Shown here: positions 1 to 10,746 of the stretch, piece after piece
Layout: each line of letters begins with the position of its first letter
How positions within the stretch are numbered: position 1 is the stretch's first letter
Made by a program: the position numbers and the translations under genes
Source: Penicillium oxalicum
Lineage: Eukaryota > Ascomycota > Eurotiomycetes > Eurotiales > Aspergillaceae
DNA length: 64,000 nucleotides
Direction of reading: 5' to 3'
Assembly (NCBI RefSeq): GCF_001723175.1
Contig: NC_064653.1
Coordinates: 1,116,001 to 1,180,000 of the forward strand
The notes under the pieces: model-generated
The model's database searches: none
Told to the model about the DNA's origin: nothing
The model's input: the letters and a program-made list of their open reading frames with translations, nothing else

Positions 1-219
1 CTAAAAAAAAATCAACACACAGGCTCTAAGCAAGCCTCTCCTACTTGCCCTCCCGCTACACTTGATATGTGCGCTGCTCTTTGCCTTTCTATTCAACCTC
101 ATCAGCTGTCTTGATACCCCCGGACAGGCAGCCTCGCAAGTCAAGCCTGCCTCTTCTTGCGATTCGAAAACTCCAGCGCTATCTCATTGAAGTCTCTCCC
201 AATAGGGTCTATCTGGAGA

Positions 220-988
220 ATGGAATCTCTCAAAGCTGTGTTTTTTGGGCCAGACCCCCAAGCTCAGGTAAGCTGCGCGCATCTTGCCTGTTGCTGAGGC
301 GCGTGTGTTGACCTCCGGACTGACATGATGTGGCATGTAGATGAGGAAATGCAACGCCTTGATCCGTCAAAACACCCGACAACTTGATCGTGACCTCAAT
401 CAGCTCAAATCACTGGACAGTAAAACTCGTCAATATATCATCAATGCTTCCCGTCGCGCCCAGCGAAACCCATCGCAAGCGAAACAAGCGCTCAGCGAAA
501 CCAAGACATTTGCCAGGGAACTTGTGCGCATTCGAAGGCAAACCAACCGCTTATCGACAAGTCGAGCGCAACTTCAGAGCGTGGGCATGCAGGTCAATGA
601 AGCCTTTCAGGTCCGGAAGATACAAGGCAGCCTCCAGAAGTCGACGGCGATCATGAAGGACGTGAATACACTGGTTCGCATGCCAGAACTTACGTCTACA
701 ATGCATCAGCTTTCAACCGAGCTTGTCAAGGCTGGAATTATCGAAGAATACGTTGACGAAGCATTGCCTGACGATTCGCTGATGGAAGACGAACTCGATG
801 AGGCCGAGGAAGAAGTGGACAAGATTCTGCAAGAAATTCTTCAGGGAAAGCTTTCCCAAGCCCCTGCAAACCCCGTCACTCAGCCCGCCGAGGAAACTCC
901 CGTGGCTGCCGAACCCGAAGAAGAATTCGAAGATCAAGAGGCAACTCTCTCACAAATGCGCGATCGACTGGAAGCCCTTAAGAGCTAG
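220..988 (+). CDS. vps24: ESCRT-III subunit Vps24 (CHMP3 family)
   Basis: Predicted 231-aa subunit of ESCRT-III, which polymerises on endosomal membranes with Snf7 and Vps2 to form multivesicular bodies. Two exons: 220-267 and 341-988, with a 73-nt GT-AG intron at 268-340. The small first exon gives MESLKAVFFGPDPQAQ, which matches the conserved Vps24 N-terminus (the WGPDPKEQ-like segment of the yeast protein). Without it the protein would start at an internal Met. A basic, helical Snf7 core spans about residues 17-150. An acidic linker follows (about 155-215), and the last residues (MRDRLEALKS) form a MIM1-type motif of the kind that binds Vps4 MIT domains. Length agrees with the family (about 220-230 aa). 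The next gene, mlo3, lies 0.86 kb downstream on the same strand. High confidence in family; the start rests on the spliced N-terminus. Confidence 0.93.
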
Positions 989-1851
989 TGAATTTCATGT
1001 ACTGTCTAATGCCTTTTCCAATGTCTTCCTATGCCAGAATTCTATCATGTCTAATGGTACAAGAATACGGATCAAGTGGCAAGCCTGAAGTGGACACGCT
1101 CACAAACACTCGCGGGAAGGATTAGACTTTATTTTTCTCGGTATCGTAGTGTTGCCCTCTAGCTTAGATTGAGTATACTGCCCTGTCCTCATGCAAACAG
1201 TTATGTTCATCTCAACACTCTCTCTCACCAGCCTTTTTTTTCCCGGTTCGGCATTGACGCTTTTCAACATGTGCCTACCAGCAGGGGACATAATTTGGGT
1301 GTAGGAAGTTTGTTGGATAGGTAGACAGATGCCTGTGACCGTTGTAAGATCGGGTGGACCACTTCAGGAAATTTTACTGCCAGATCGGCTCAACAGGGGA
1401 GTGCTGCCTTGGATGAACCGTGGGAGATGTGACTTAAAGAGCAAACAAATCGTGTGAGTGACTTCAGTTTCATGTTTGCCAGAGACAATAGCCCTTGTAA
1501 TCAACAATGGAAAATCGGGACCAGAGAAGCCTCGATGCAAACAGACAAAACGCGGGTGATGCCACCAGGCCCAAAGGAGACTAGCACACTGTTGCCTCCT
1601 GGCCCTTTCCCTCCACTTCCACGCCGCGCCTGATCTCAGCTCGTCTGCCTCACCATCTCACCATCTCACCGTCTTGCCAAACATCCATCTGTCAAATTTC
1701 TCATCTATTTAAACACCTCAAATCCCCTGCTTTCGCAGCACTCATAACCCTCACCCACTGGTTGCTTCCACAGCTATCCACATCGACTTCTCACTTTGTG
1801 ATCGCAAATCGCCAGCGTTTGCTCATCTCTCTTACACTCAACCACATCACA
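989..1851. other. Intergenic, vps24 3' end to mlo3 promoter
   Basis: This stretch of about 0.86 kb has no supportable gene. It should hold the vps24 3' UTR and the mlo3 promoter and leader. Just upstream of the mlo3 start (about 1600-1850) the plus strand is pyrimidine-rich with repeated CTCACCAT-like words near 1651-1670. That is usual for highly expressed fungal promoters and leaders. Confidence 0.6.
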
Positions 1852-3844
1852 ATGTCTGCCAATCTTGACAAGTCTCTGGACGACCTCGTCGGCAGCCGCC
1901 GTCAGACTGCTCGTCGCCGTGGCGCCGGCCGTCGCGCCGCCGCGAAGCCATCGGTCGGCGGTGTCAAGAAGGCCTCCAAGACTACCAAGGCTACGGCCAA
2001 GGTCGTGCACCCCACGCCCACCGCGCCTGCCGCTTCTAGCAAGATCATCGTCAGCGGACTGGTAAGCAATCTTGATTTATTGCCCCTAGTGTCCTTTAAT
2101 GCAGTGATTAACATCGTCGACAGCCTTCCGATGTGTCTGAGGCCAATATCAAGGTATGTTAAGCTACAGGCTTACGCCTTGGCTTTGATCGCCATATTTG
2201 TTTCGAGTACTCGAGGTGCCCAACACATCGAATCACGTTCGCGAACTTTGCCACCTTTACACATGCTCCAACCTGGGCGACTCGATGTTCCTGGCCCAGA
2301 CGCAGACGCTCCTCCTGTTCTCTTCTGTGACCCTCAATACACTGGCTGGCAATCCAGAAGGTGGGGGTTGAGCTCTGTTCTAGTCCTGTGGGGAATCGTG
2401 CCTCGCTTGTGCGCATGTCTACTTCGTAGTAGATGATCCACTTGCTTGACAATATCGGAGTTGAGCCTGGGCTCGGAAGTCAGCAACATACCTGCGAACG
2501 TATATCATCTTGAGATCCCTGTTCTCTTCGCCCAGCAATTGCTGGTATGACCTTCGGACGAGCATCAGCGAGCGCATGAGCACAGCTGCGGGCAAGCCCA
2601 GCAGTGACGAGCATTTTTTTTGGAGATGAGCACGCACAGAATTTGGGATGAATACCTTTAATGGGTCGCACTGCTTCAGAGGGTGATGCCTTGTTTCAGT
2701 GACGCCGAGGGATTGCAGAATCCATCTTTCTTATACAAATTGGCCACATGAAGGCTGGGAGTGATGCCCACAGCTTCAATTGCTGGCTTAAAAGTCGGAC
2801 GGCAAAGTGTTGCAAAGCCGTCCGTGCACAACCGGGTCACTTGCGGTTTCTCAGAGGATGACGACCGGGCTCGCCGATGGTTGAAATACAGGAGCTTGGC
2901 AGTCAAACGGACCTGGCGCTTTCGCGACATAATTCGGCGGTGATGAGAGGAGTCGGCTTTGCTACTACGAGGTCAACTGGAGTGAATGTGCTGGATTTGG
3001 TTTCTTACGAATGCTGTGTGCTCGCTGATGCTCTTCGCTACGGGATTTTCCCGTCCTGATTTTACGCGGTTGCCGTTGTCACACTCGACTACTCGACACT
3101 TTTTACGCGCGAACTGGCCATCGAACTTCGGAGCACAATTGCTGATCCTCCTGTTCTCGCTATAGGAATATTTCGCCAAGTCTGCAGGTCCTGTGAAAAA
3201 GGTGATGCTCACCTACAACCAGAACGGCACCAGCCGTGGTATTGCTTCGATCATTTTCAGCAAGGCCGATACTGCCACCAAGGCCGCCAAGGAGCTCAAT
3301 GGACTCCACGTCGACGGCCGCCCCATGAAGGTGAGATCGACGTTTTCTTCCTGATTTCATTGAATTGCGGCTCACAGTCATCCCAGATCGAGGTTGTTTT
3401 CGACGCTTCCTACGCCCCTCCCGTGGCCGCTCCCAAATCTCTTGCCGATCGCGTTGCGTAAGTTTATTTGCAATGTACCTCTGTCTCGACGACACTATTT
3501 CTGACACTGTTTATAGTCACAAACCTCAGCCCAAGCCTGCCACCGCCCCCAAGCCCGCTGGTAACAAGCCTAAGGCCCGCGGCACCCGTGGCTCCGGCCG
3601 CGGTGCTCGTGGTCGTAACCCCGGCCGCGGCAAACCCAAGACCGTTGAAGAGCTTGATGCCGAGATGGTCGACTACTTCAACAATGAGAGCACAGCTGCC
3701 GAGGGAAGTGCCCCCGTCAACGGTGCTGCTGCCCCCGCCCCTGCCGCTTCTGGCGAGGACACTGGCATGGCTGAGATCTCCGTAAGTAGCCTGCTGTTAT
3801 GCTTGTGATCTCATAGCCCAGTCATACTGACCGCGTCCTAGTAA
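1852..3844 (+). CDS. mlo3: mRNA export adaptor Mlo3/Yra1 (ALY/REF family), six exons with a 1-kb intron
   Basis: Predicted 247-aa RNA-binding adaptor that links the TREX helicase Sub2/UAP56 and the Mex67 export receptor to nuclear mRNA. Exons: 1852-2061, 2124-2153, 3166-3330, 3387-3457, 3517-3781 and 3842-3844; the last exon is only the TAA stop. The N-terminus MSANLDKSLDDLVGSRR is the UAP56-binding motif of the family. The RRM covers about residues 64-138, with RNP2 IIVSGL (65-70) and RNP1 RGIASIIF (104-111). RG-rich segments follow (180-197), then the second UAP56-binding box, EELDAEMVDYF (203-213). A 34-residue Ala/Pro/Glu tail extends past the C-terminal box, which ends the yeast protein. 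Intron 2 (2154-3165) is 1012 nt against 56-62 nt for the other four. Family assignment is firm; expression control through intron 2 is inference from yeast YRA1. Confidence 0.93.
2154..3165 (+). other. 1012-nt intron 2 of mlo3
   Basis: The donor is GTATGT at 2154 and the acceptor is CTATAG ending at 3165. The flanking exons join in frame across the RRM (SEANIK | EYFAKS), which fixes both ends. A CTGAT branch-like word lies about 20 nt before the acceptor. At more than 15 times the length of the neighbouring introns it is an outlier. No long reading frame or convincing structured RNA was seen inside it. Confidence 0.88.
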
Positions 3845-4489
3845 ATGCCATGCCGCTTGGGCCGACAACTTCCGTGCTCTTTCGCCTTCGCCCGCGGGCT
3901 GTCGGCGAGGTTTCCATCTTGATCTCGGGGGAAGCTTGAATGCTGGTGCGCGGGTCTGATCTTCTGCGGTCTTGTGTCTACTTCTTTCTATGTCTTATGC
4001 TTGGGTCTGTTTTTTTTTCTTGGAGAAGGGTCTCTCCTCAGGTTATTGGAATTTAATAAGGTGTTCTTTTGCTATTCCGCATGAAATGCACCGAGAACAG
4101 CATGTATCTACTATCCAATCAAAGTGCTCCTACGAGCTACGCCGCCGTCTGCTACCAGCATTACCAAGTGAATGTGTGATATTGTGTCCATTTCTTTTCT
4201 GACACTAGGTTCCCTGTTATGGACGGCAATGATTGTCAGACTGTCGGATAAGAGCCAAATGAGTAAAAGCTTCCCTTTGGGTGATTTGATCGTTAACGCC
4301 GACATAACCCCCCTCCACGCCAGCATCTACGAGAAAAACGCATGAATAACGTCAACATTTACGAGATCGCAACGCACGGAGCCAAGGTATGATTCCTGAC
4401 TGGTATATCATTCCCCGTAGAGACTCCGAGTTTGTGACTTTTCCGAGGAAGGCATCGTTTCTGAGCGCCCAAACCACCGACTCACAATC
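3845..4489. other. Convergent intergenic region
   Basis: This stretch lies between the ends of mlo3 (plus) and the EF-hand gene (minus) and should contain both 3' UTRs and terminators. T-rich tracts around 4011-4025 could serve polyadenylation. No gene was seen. Confidence 0.5.
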
Positions 4490-5298
4490 CTACACCTTGA
4501 AGACTCCGGCTCTGATCATCACGTCTTGAAATTGTTCCAAAGTCACACCAGATGTCAGTCCTGCTCCCCCGTTAGCCTCTAGAATCATATCTTTCAACAG
4601 ATTGTCATCCACCGAGTCCTCCTTTAGTTCGCGCGCGATGCGTCGCAGATGGCTAAGCGATATAGGCCCCTCGGAGCCACGTGTGAAGAGCTGATATGCC
4701 GTCTCTACTTCGGCAGCTTTTGCATCGTCATCCTGGGAGTGGAGCTTGGCGGCGACCACGGAGACAAAGGGGCCATAGGGGACAAAGCCAGTTGAGGTCG
4801 GATCGACCGCCGAAAGGATTTCGGCAAGTTCTGAGGAGTCGCTCGGTGGTACATTTAAGGCACTGTTTGCAGGGAAACAAAGATAGTGAGCTTCCTATTC
4901 AAACTTCCAGAAAGACGGGCACACTCCAGTCCGTAGCAATGATTCTTTCACGCGGAGAAATGTGCGACACGATTGATTGATGCAAAGGTATCGCTTACAC
5001 TAGAGCTTTGCGCACATCCTCGCGCGGGATCACACCTTCCTTTTCGGAGGGGAATTCCTCATTTGCCTCAGCAAAGATGTGAAAGACTTCCTTGATTTCA
5101 TTCTCTTCGTCCGCCGAGATATCGTTCTCCTTGGCGATCTTCGAGCGCATGCGTCGCGGGGCCGCTGCAGTGGTCGTGGTCGTGGAGGAGCTGGCGGGAG
5201 CTCCACGCCTCTTGGGCGGCTACCGAGGTCCGGGCAGTTAGTCAATGCCTCTTTTGCTTTCCACAGAATCGTCAGACAAGCTATATGACACATACCAT
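4490..5298 (-). CDS. Centrin/Rad33-like EF-hand-fold protein with an ATG-only first exon
   Basis: Predicted 198-aa protein with the two-lobed calmodulin/centrin fold. Minus-strand exons: 5298-5296 (the ATG alone), 5219-4999 and 4862-4490. Introns are 76 nt (with a GACTAAC branch word) and 136 nt. A Pro/Lys/Ser/Thr-rich basic head is followed by ENDISADEENEIKEVFHIF, which aligns with the first centrin helix. The loop DPTSTGFVPYGPF is a degenerate EF hand, and ISLSHLRRIARELKE matches the centrin segment ISFKNLKRVAKELGE. Several loops lack the usual acidic Ca ligands, so calcium binding is doubtful. Candidate roles are those of Cdc31/centrin or the centrin-like Rad33 repair factor, which binds Rad4; I cannot tell which. 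An internal Met near residue 24 is an alternative start if the first intron is wrong. Confidence 0.8.
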
Positions 5299-6110
5299 AG
5301 CTCTTGCGCAAGGAGGCAAACTATGCGCTGTGTTTTCTTTGGCGTGGGTGGTTGAAGCTGGATAGATTGACAGTGTTGCGCTGCGCAGTCGCGAACTCGA
5401 CGATCGCACTGGTATCCAAGATCGCAGATGAGAATGCTGATTGGCTGCCAGTGCGGCCTCTGATCTCCACTACAGCGATTCGATGGTTTTTGTCCAGGCT
5501 TGACATAGTGTCATGACTATGCCTTGCGACTGTCGACTTTGATCTACGAAATTTGCTAGGACGGTGATTATTTTGTGGACTATCTAATGTTGTACAGTTT
5601 GCAATTTGTTAGATCTCGTAGTCGCTTTCGAGAAGTCTTCGCGCTGCTGGTGAATGACGTCGTCTCGAACGGGAACTCCCATCTCCGCCGCAGTGCGGGC
5701 GTCGATCGCGATAAGTAAAGAAATGACCCTTGCGATCTTGAAGAAAAAAAGTAAGGGCCAACCAAAAATTTGCCATGGGCTCACGACTCAGGCCACCAAA
5801 TGACCGAGAGAATAATCATTGAACCCTCTCATGCCTATTTCCACCTAATTATCTGATCCTCAAATGGGCGCCTCTCGTGTGGTCGTATTTTATTTTTCAA
5901 GAGAAAGTGATCGAAGACCTCCGAACTGGCGGCCGACACTGAGTGTGACCTCCCGTAGAGAGTCCGGCATTGCTGACGTGATCCCGCCTGGTGCCTGCTG
6001 CACAAGTGTTTGGACGAGTATCATTTCATTGCGATAAATAGGCCGGGGGAGTCGCATATATCTGATTTAACAATCTGGAGACCGGTATTATAAAACCACG
6101 ACTCCTGGAA
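5299..6110. other. Divergent promoter region
   Basis: This 0.8-kb stretch is shared by the minus-strand EF-hand gene and the plus-strand DeSI-Trx-PUL gene. A TATAAAA word sits about 20 nt before the latter's start (about 6090). A minus-strand open stretch (5580-5784) has no ATG in a useful place and was not called. A GATA-type 9-mer at 5849-5857 is noted among the rejected items. Confidence 0.5.
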
Positions 6111-8134
6111 ATGGACGTCGAGCTCTACGTCTACGACTTGTCCAAGGTGAGTAGCTTGTATTCTTCAGGATAGTCACTTACAACATGGCCGGCTAACTCC
6201 AGGACAGGGTCTTGCGCGAGTGGTGAGTTGCCTGTAAATCAAGCCCCACGCGCCTTGTTGTGACTCCTGACGGGCACCTTATCATGGTGTGAAAAAACGT
6301 GTGCTCATTATTGACACTGGCGAAATAGTATTCGCAACCCTTGACTGGTACCCAAATCGATGCTATCTATCACACCTCTTTGGTTGTGGATGGAGTCGAG
6401 TACTATTTTGGTCAGGGCATTCAAACAGCTCGACCGGGGAGCACGCATCATGGGCAACCGATGGAAAGAATTCACATGGGCAAGACCGAGCTTCCTGTCG
6501 ATGTCATCCAGGAATACTTGCAGTCACTAGCGTCCATTTACACACCAGAGGTAGGCTGGCCCTCCGAGCCTCCACGAAGAACCCTCGATTTTGTTTTCCT
6601 TTTCTGTTTCCGTCCGCTAAAGCTGTCACAGTCATATGACCTGTTTCTTCACAACTGCAACAACTTCACGCAGGATCTTGCCATGTTCCTCGTAGGCAAG
6701 AGTATACCAAATCACATCAGAGATCTGCCCCGCACATTCTTAGAAACGCCGTTTGGTCAAATGATGAAACCTCAAATTGAGGCTGCGTTGAAGGGAGTCA
6801 CCCAGGGTTCTGGCATCGGCTCTGGTGCAGGATTGGGTCAACCCATGCCAGCAGGGCGACCAGAGCCAGCAACAGCAAAGCCTCCAGCTCTTGCAGGCAG
6901 CGTACGCAATGTCACCAGTCTCGCCCAACTGGAAAACGAATTGATTGCGGCATCCAACTCCTGCGCTGTCATTTTCTTCACTTCGTCCACCTGTGCTCCC
7001 TGCAGGATCGTCTATCCAACTTACGATGAACTGGCGGAGGAGGTGGGGGAGAAGGGTCGTCTCATCAAGGTGGACATCAGCACCGCCTACGATGTGAGTA
7101 TGAAGTATAACGTGCGCGCTACACCCACCTTCATGACTTTTTTGAGGGGTGAAAAACAAGATGAATGGAGCGGCGCAAGCCCTGCTCAGCTCAAGGGCAA
7201 TGTGCGAATGCTTTTGGAGCAAGCGCACCCGACACACCCCCATCGGAATCTTCGACTTCCTAGCCTGCAACGCACAATCACCAACTTTGTGATGTACAAA
7301 AAGATCCCACCTTTGGACAAGCTGGTCCAAAAACTTCCCGAAGTATTCAAGGACGCTGCCAGTGTCGCACCGGTCATCGACTTTGTCAAACAGCGCCACG
7401 CCGCAGTAGCTGGCAACGTCCCCACAGCCGACATTCGAGTCCCTGATTTGCATGCATTTGCAACGACCTTGCAATCAACCTACGTCAGTCTCCCCAGTGA
7501 GAGCCACTTTGCAGTCGTCGACCTAGTTCGAATTTTGCTCCTCGATCCTCGTGTGAGCGGTTATTTTGCCGAGGAAGCCAACCATGCCACTCTTGCCACT
7601 CTTCTCTCCCCTCTCTCTTCGGGCAAGCTTTCGTCTTCTCCCTACAACCTTCGAATCGTCGCTCTTCAACTGGTCTGCAATTTGTTCAGCACCCCTCTAT
7701 ATCCCGACCAACTTACGTCATCCAACTCGGTCCTCCGGGAAATAACCCTCGGACTAGCAACCAATTCCCTGCTTGACACCCACTCGAATCTTCGCGTGGT
7801 TGCGGCTTCGTTTGCGTACAATCTGGCGGCATTTAATCATAACGCCCGGTTTGACGAGAAGCCGGATCGCCTGGCCGAGGAAGATCAGGTCGAATTGACA
7901 GCATCGTTGCTCGAGGCTATCTCACAGGAGAATGAGAGCCCTGAAGCTCTACACGGCCTCCTGTTTGCTCTCGGCCTGCTGATTTACGAGGCACCCACCG
8001 ACGGGATGCTGATCGATTTGTGTCGGGCCATGGGGGTTCGTGAGACCGTTGCCACTAAGGCGCAGATCCCTGCGTTGCACAAGGAACCGTTGATCAAAGA
8101 AGTGGGCGATGAATTATTTGGCAAGGGACTCTAA
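6111..8134 (+). CDS. DeSI-type (PPPDE) isopeptidase fused to thioredoxin and PUL domains
   Basis: Predicted 591-aa three-domain protein. Exons: 6111-6146, 6208-6222 (a 15-nt micro-exon), 6329-6550 and 6632-8134. The N-terminus MDVELYVYDLSKGLAR is the PPPDE/DeSI signature and is only complete when the micro-exon is spliced in. The putative catalytic pair is His32 (AIYHTSLVV) and Cys100 (LHNCNNFT). A thioredoxin domain follows (about 182-285) with the redox motif CAPC (212-215) and cis-Pro in RATPTF. The C-terminal 270 residues form an armadillo-like PUL domain, which in Ufd3/PLAA-type proteins binds the C-terminus of Cdc48/p97. The domain order suggests a ubiquitin- or SUMO-directed thiol protease brought to Cdc48, with a redox module; that function is inference. 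The 81-nt third intron has no stop and keeps frame if retained. Confidence 0.9.
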
Positions 8135-8798
8135 ACCCAGCGATAGACTTGTATGGTGCCAGAGAAAGCGTGATGTTTCCACTGTTCCAATGAAGCCGGG
8201 AGTTCCTTCTGTACTTTTGACTCATCGTTGTCCAAGCCCGTCATCCGTATACATATCGCGAAATGGATGTGGTAGGGCGTGATCCATGTTGATTGGGGTG
8301 CTACTTTTTACATATTTTCAAAAGCTAGACTTCGCTGGAGATCGCATCCCGTTCCTGTATCATTGCGTATAGTTGAGCAGACATGGCCCGCTAGGCTCAG
8401 ACGGGTAATTTCCGAGAGAAAATGATCCCCAGTGTGGAGGCTGGCAAGTGTCTCCGTCCAGGCCGCCAATCAACACTCTTCTCCGATCAAAGAGACTCCA
8501 ACGCTGTCACGCATACCCTATAGTCTTATACTTCTCACATCCACCAGGAAACCGCGTCGTGAGGTTTCTGTGAAGCCAAAATGTTGGGTCTCGTCCGGCA
8601 TCGGACCCGGACCTGGACTCGCCGCGGGTGACCCCGAATCAGAAAGAATGATGTGGGAATTTTGACCTTTCACACATCACATATCCCCCAATCTGGCTCA
8701 ACGGTGCGGTGATAAAGTCTCTGGGGACGCTGATACTCCATACGGCACGCAGTCTTTCGGAAAGTCATAATAATCTAGCCTGTTGGTTCTTCGGAGAG
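8135..8798. other. Intergenic, 0.66 kb
   Basis: The 3' flank of the DeSI-Trx-PUL gene and the promoter of the next gene. No coding or RNA feature could be supported. Confidence 0.5.
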
Positions 8799-10166
8799 AT
8801 GGACATTGAGTCATTGGGATCGGGTCAAGTCTCGAGATGGGACCTCAGGGTGTGGCTGGGAAGCGATTCAGTTGCAAAATCGATCCGCCTCCCCGGCTGG
8901 GCTTTTGTATTTGCTCTACTTGGGCTTGCAATTGTACGATTCTACCGTCCGGCCAGATCAAATCGTTCCCCTTCCAATCCTCCCACCCCTCGCCCTCAGG
9001 CAAAAGCCGAGTTGGTGCAAATATCGCCAGCTCAAGACTTTGACCTGAACTCGATCAATCCACCAGTCTTCCGGCCGTTCAAGCCAAAGTATCACTTAAC
9101 AATGGGTGAGCATCTGATTGCAGTGGAGGCAGCAAACGGCCAATCGTTCTTATCAAATGAAATCAGGAATCGAGGCCGTCGACCGCAACGATTTGATCTT
9201 ATTTGACAATACTTATACTGACCGTCTGCATCTACGGGAGTCACTCCTCCTGCAGTACTTCACTGATGTCATTGGGGTCACGGACGAATCAAACGTCCAC
9301 ATTCAGCATGCAGTACAAGAGCTTTACAACTATCTGTTTGCGAGTTACCTACCAACGCGGTACCCGGCCATTTTTGAAGTTTGCCCAAAAGAGGCGGCGA
9401 GTACCCCAGCGCAAGTGAAGAATCTTGAGACCGGCCATGTTTTTCCCATGCAGGCGACACAATCAACACCTCTGCGAGCCGCTTTGAGAACGATTGCGCA
9501 GAATGTCGACGAAGATTTCTTCATACTTTTCCCTCAACAAGGTGCAACCAAAGACGAAGAGGTCTACACTCTGGAAGCATACGCAGCATGCTTTCCGTCG
9601 GGGTTTCAGCCCAAAGACAAGATCGGTAAAAGACTTGCCGATATCCACGGCCCGGTGCCGGGATACAAGGAGAAACTGCAGAGAAGTATGGATCGATTCT
9701 TCGCGCGGCTGGAGCCCGGTAGATACGTCAAGCGAGTCAATTGGGGCCTCACTGTCGACGAAGAGCTCTTTTCCAACTTTGACAAGAGCAAGCCTGCCTT
9801 TGAAGGCAAATTGCAGAAACTGTCTCTTCAAGAGCTCGATCTGGACAAAGTAAGTTCAGTGACTCTCCCCGACGGCAGAAATCCGCTGTCTCTTAGTGTG
9901 GGCCGGTCACTCACAATTTGATCATCACCGAATAGACTTTTTTGCGCTGTGAGCGTCAAACTCTCCATCGTCTTCCAGCTTCGGGTGCCATCATATTTGG
10001 ATTTCATACCTATCTCTATCCGATTCGAGACATCAAAGAAGAAGGTAGCGGGGACTTCCTTGCGCAAGCTATCGATGGGCTTGAAAATGGGAGTGTCCCT
10101 GAGATGTTTACGTATAAAAATGGAGAAAAATGGGCAGATGCGGTGCGAGAGTATCTTCGAAGTTGA
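8799..10166 (+). CDS. Membrane-anchored HODM alpha-subunit-like (DUF3445) protein
   Basis: Predicted 406-aa protein of the DUF3445 family (PF11927, heme-dependent oxidative N-demethylase alpha-subunit-like). Exons: 8799-9105, 9167-9849 and 9936-10166; both junctions keep frame. The first joins KYHLTMG to IEAVDRNDLILFDNTY, restoring a family hallmark just after the RPFKPKY entry motif. One hydrophobic segment (about 31-47, LPGWAFVFALLGLAIVR) precedes a Pro/Ser linker, so the catalytic part is probably tethered to a membrane, most likely the ER. Characteristic family segments include FPSGFQPKDKIGKRLADIHGPVPGYKEKL and the LPASGAIIFGFHTYLYPI region. Bacterial relatives demethylate small amines, but the substrate of the fungal proteins is not known to me. 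No neighbour hints at a pathway. Confidence 0.85.
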
Positions 10167-10746
10167 TCCGAGTGCATCTGCCCCCCATCAAGGGACTTGC
10201 ATAATGGATCTCCGAGGCAGCACAAGGGAGTCGTATCGAGAGGCCGCAGTGTAGACTCGGAGTACCCACCGACGGAGTCTACATTCTCCAAATCACTGCC
10301 CTCACAGAAGCTATTATCCAGTGGCCTCGGTAGCAGTACACGCTGTCTCAAGTCAGCATGAAAAGGCAATTGAGGTATACAATTGTCGATCGATGTGAGA
10401 AGAGACAGCACCATGTGTCTTGGGTGGGGAACAGGATCGCCGAATGGTCTGGGCGATACCGTCCCGCCATTGGCCCATGACGGCTCCACACTCGATCTTG
10501 AAGACTTTCTTTTTTTTTCTCTCCTTTTTTTGCTTTGGCGGGGAACATGAACAATCTGTCATGAGAGATAGTGTTGATTCTCAGCATCGCGATCAAAGAC
10601 CACCCCGGTCCAGTTGAGATATATCACGGCAATGGAAGGCCTCGATTCTCTGTATTAGAGCGGTCTGCCTTCGTCTCAGGCCATGTCTCTGGACACAGTA
10701 TTCTTCCCCCGCTCTAGGTCGCCCGATCGCGCTAGAAATCTAGAAG
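10167..10746. other. Intergenic, 0.58 kb
   Basis: The 3' flank of the DUF3445 gene and the promoter of the Zn2Cys6 gene. A T-rich run lies at about 10509-10530. No gene was seen. Confidence 0.5.

Noticed and set aside
2940..3060. Box C-like GTGATGA and several CTGA words in the mlo3 intron
   Set aside because: No closing stem and no clear guide sequence; a snoRNA cannot be supported by eye.
5580..5784. An exon-like minus-strand stretch (KIARVISLLIAIDARTAAEMG) behind a polypyrimidine acceptor
   Set aside because: I could not find an upstream exon with a start that joins in the same frame.
5849..5857. TTATCTGAT, an exact reverse match to the SreA consensus ATCWGATAA
   Set aside because: About one such 9-mer is expected by chance in 64 kb on both strands, and neither flanking gene has a known link to iron.
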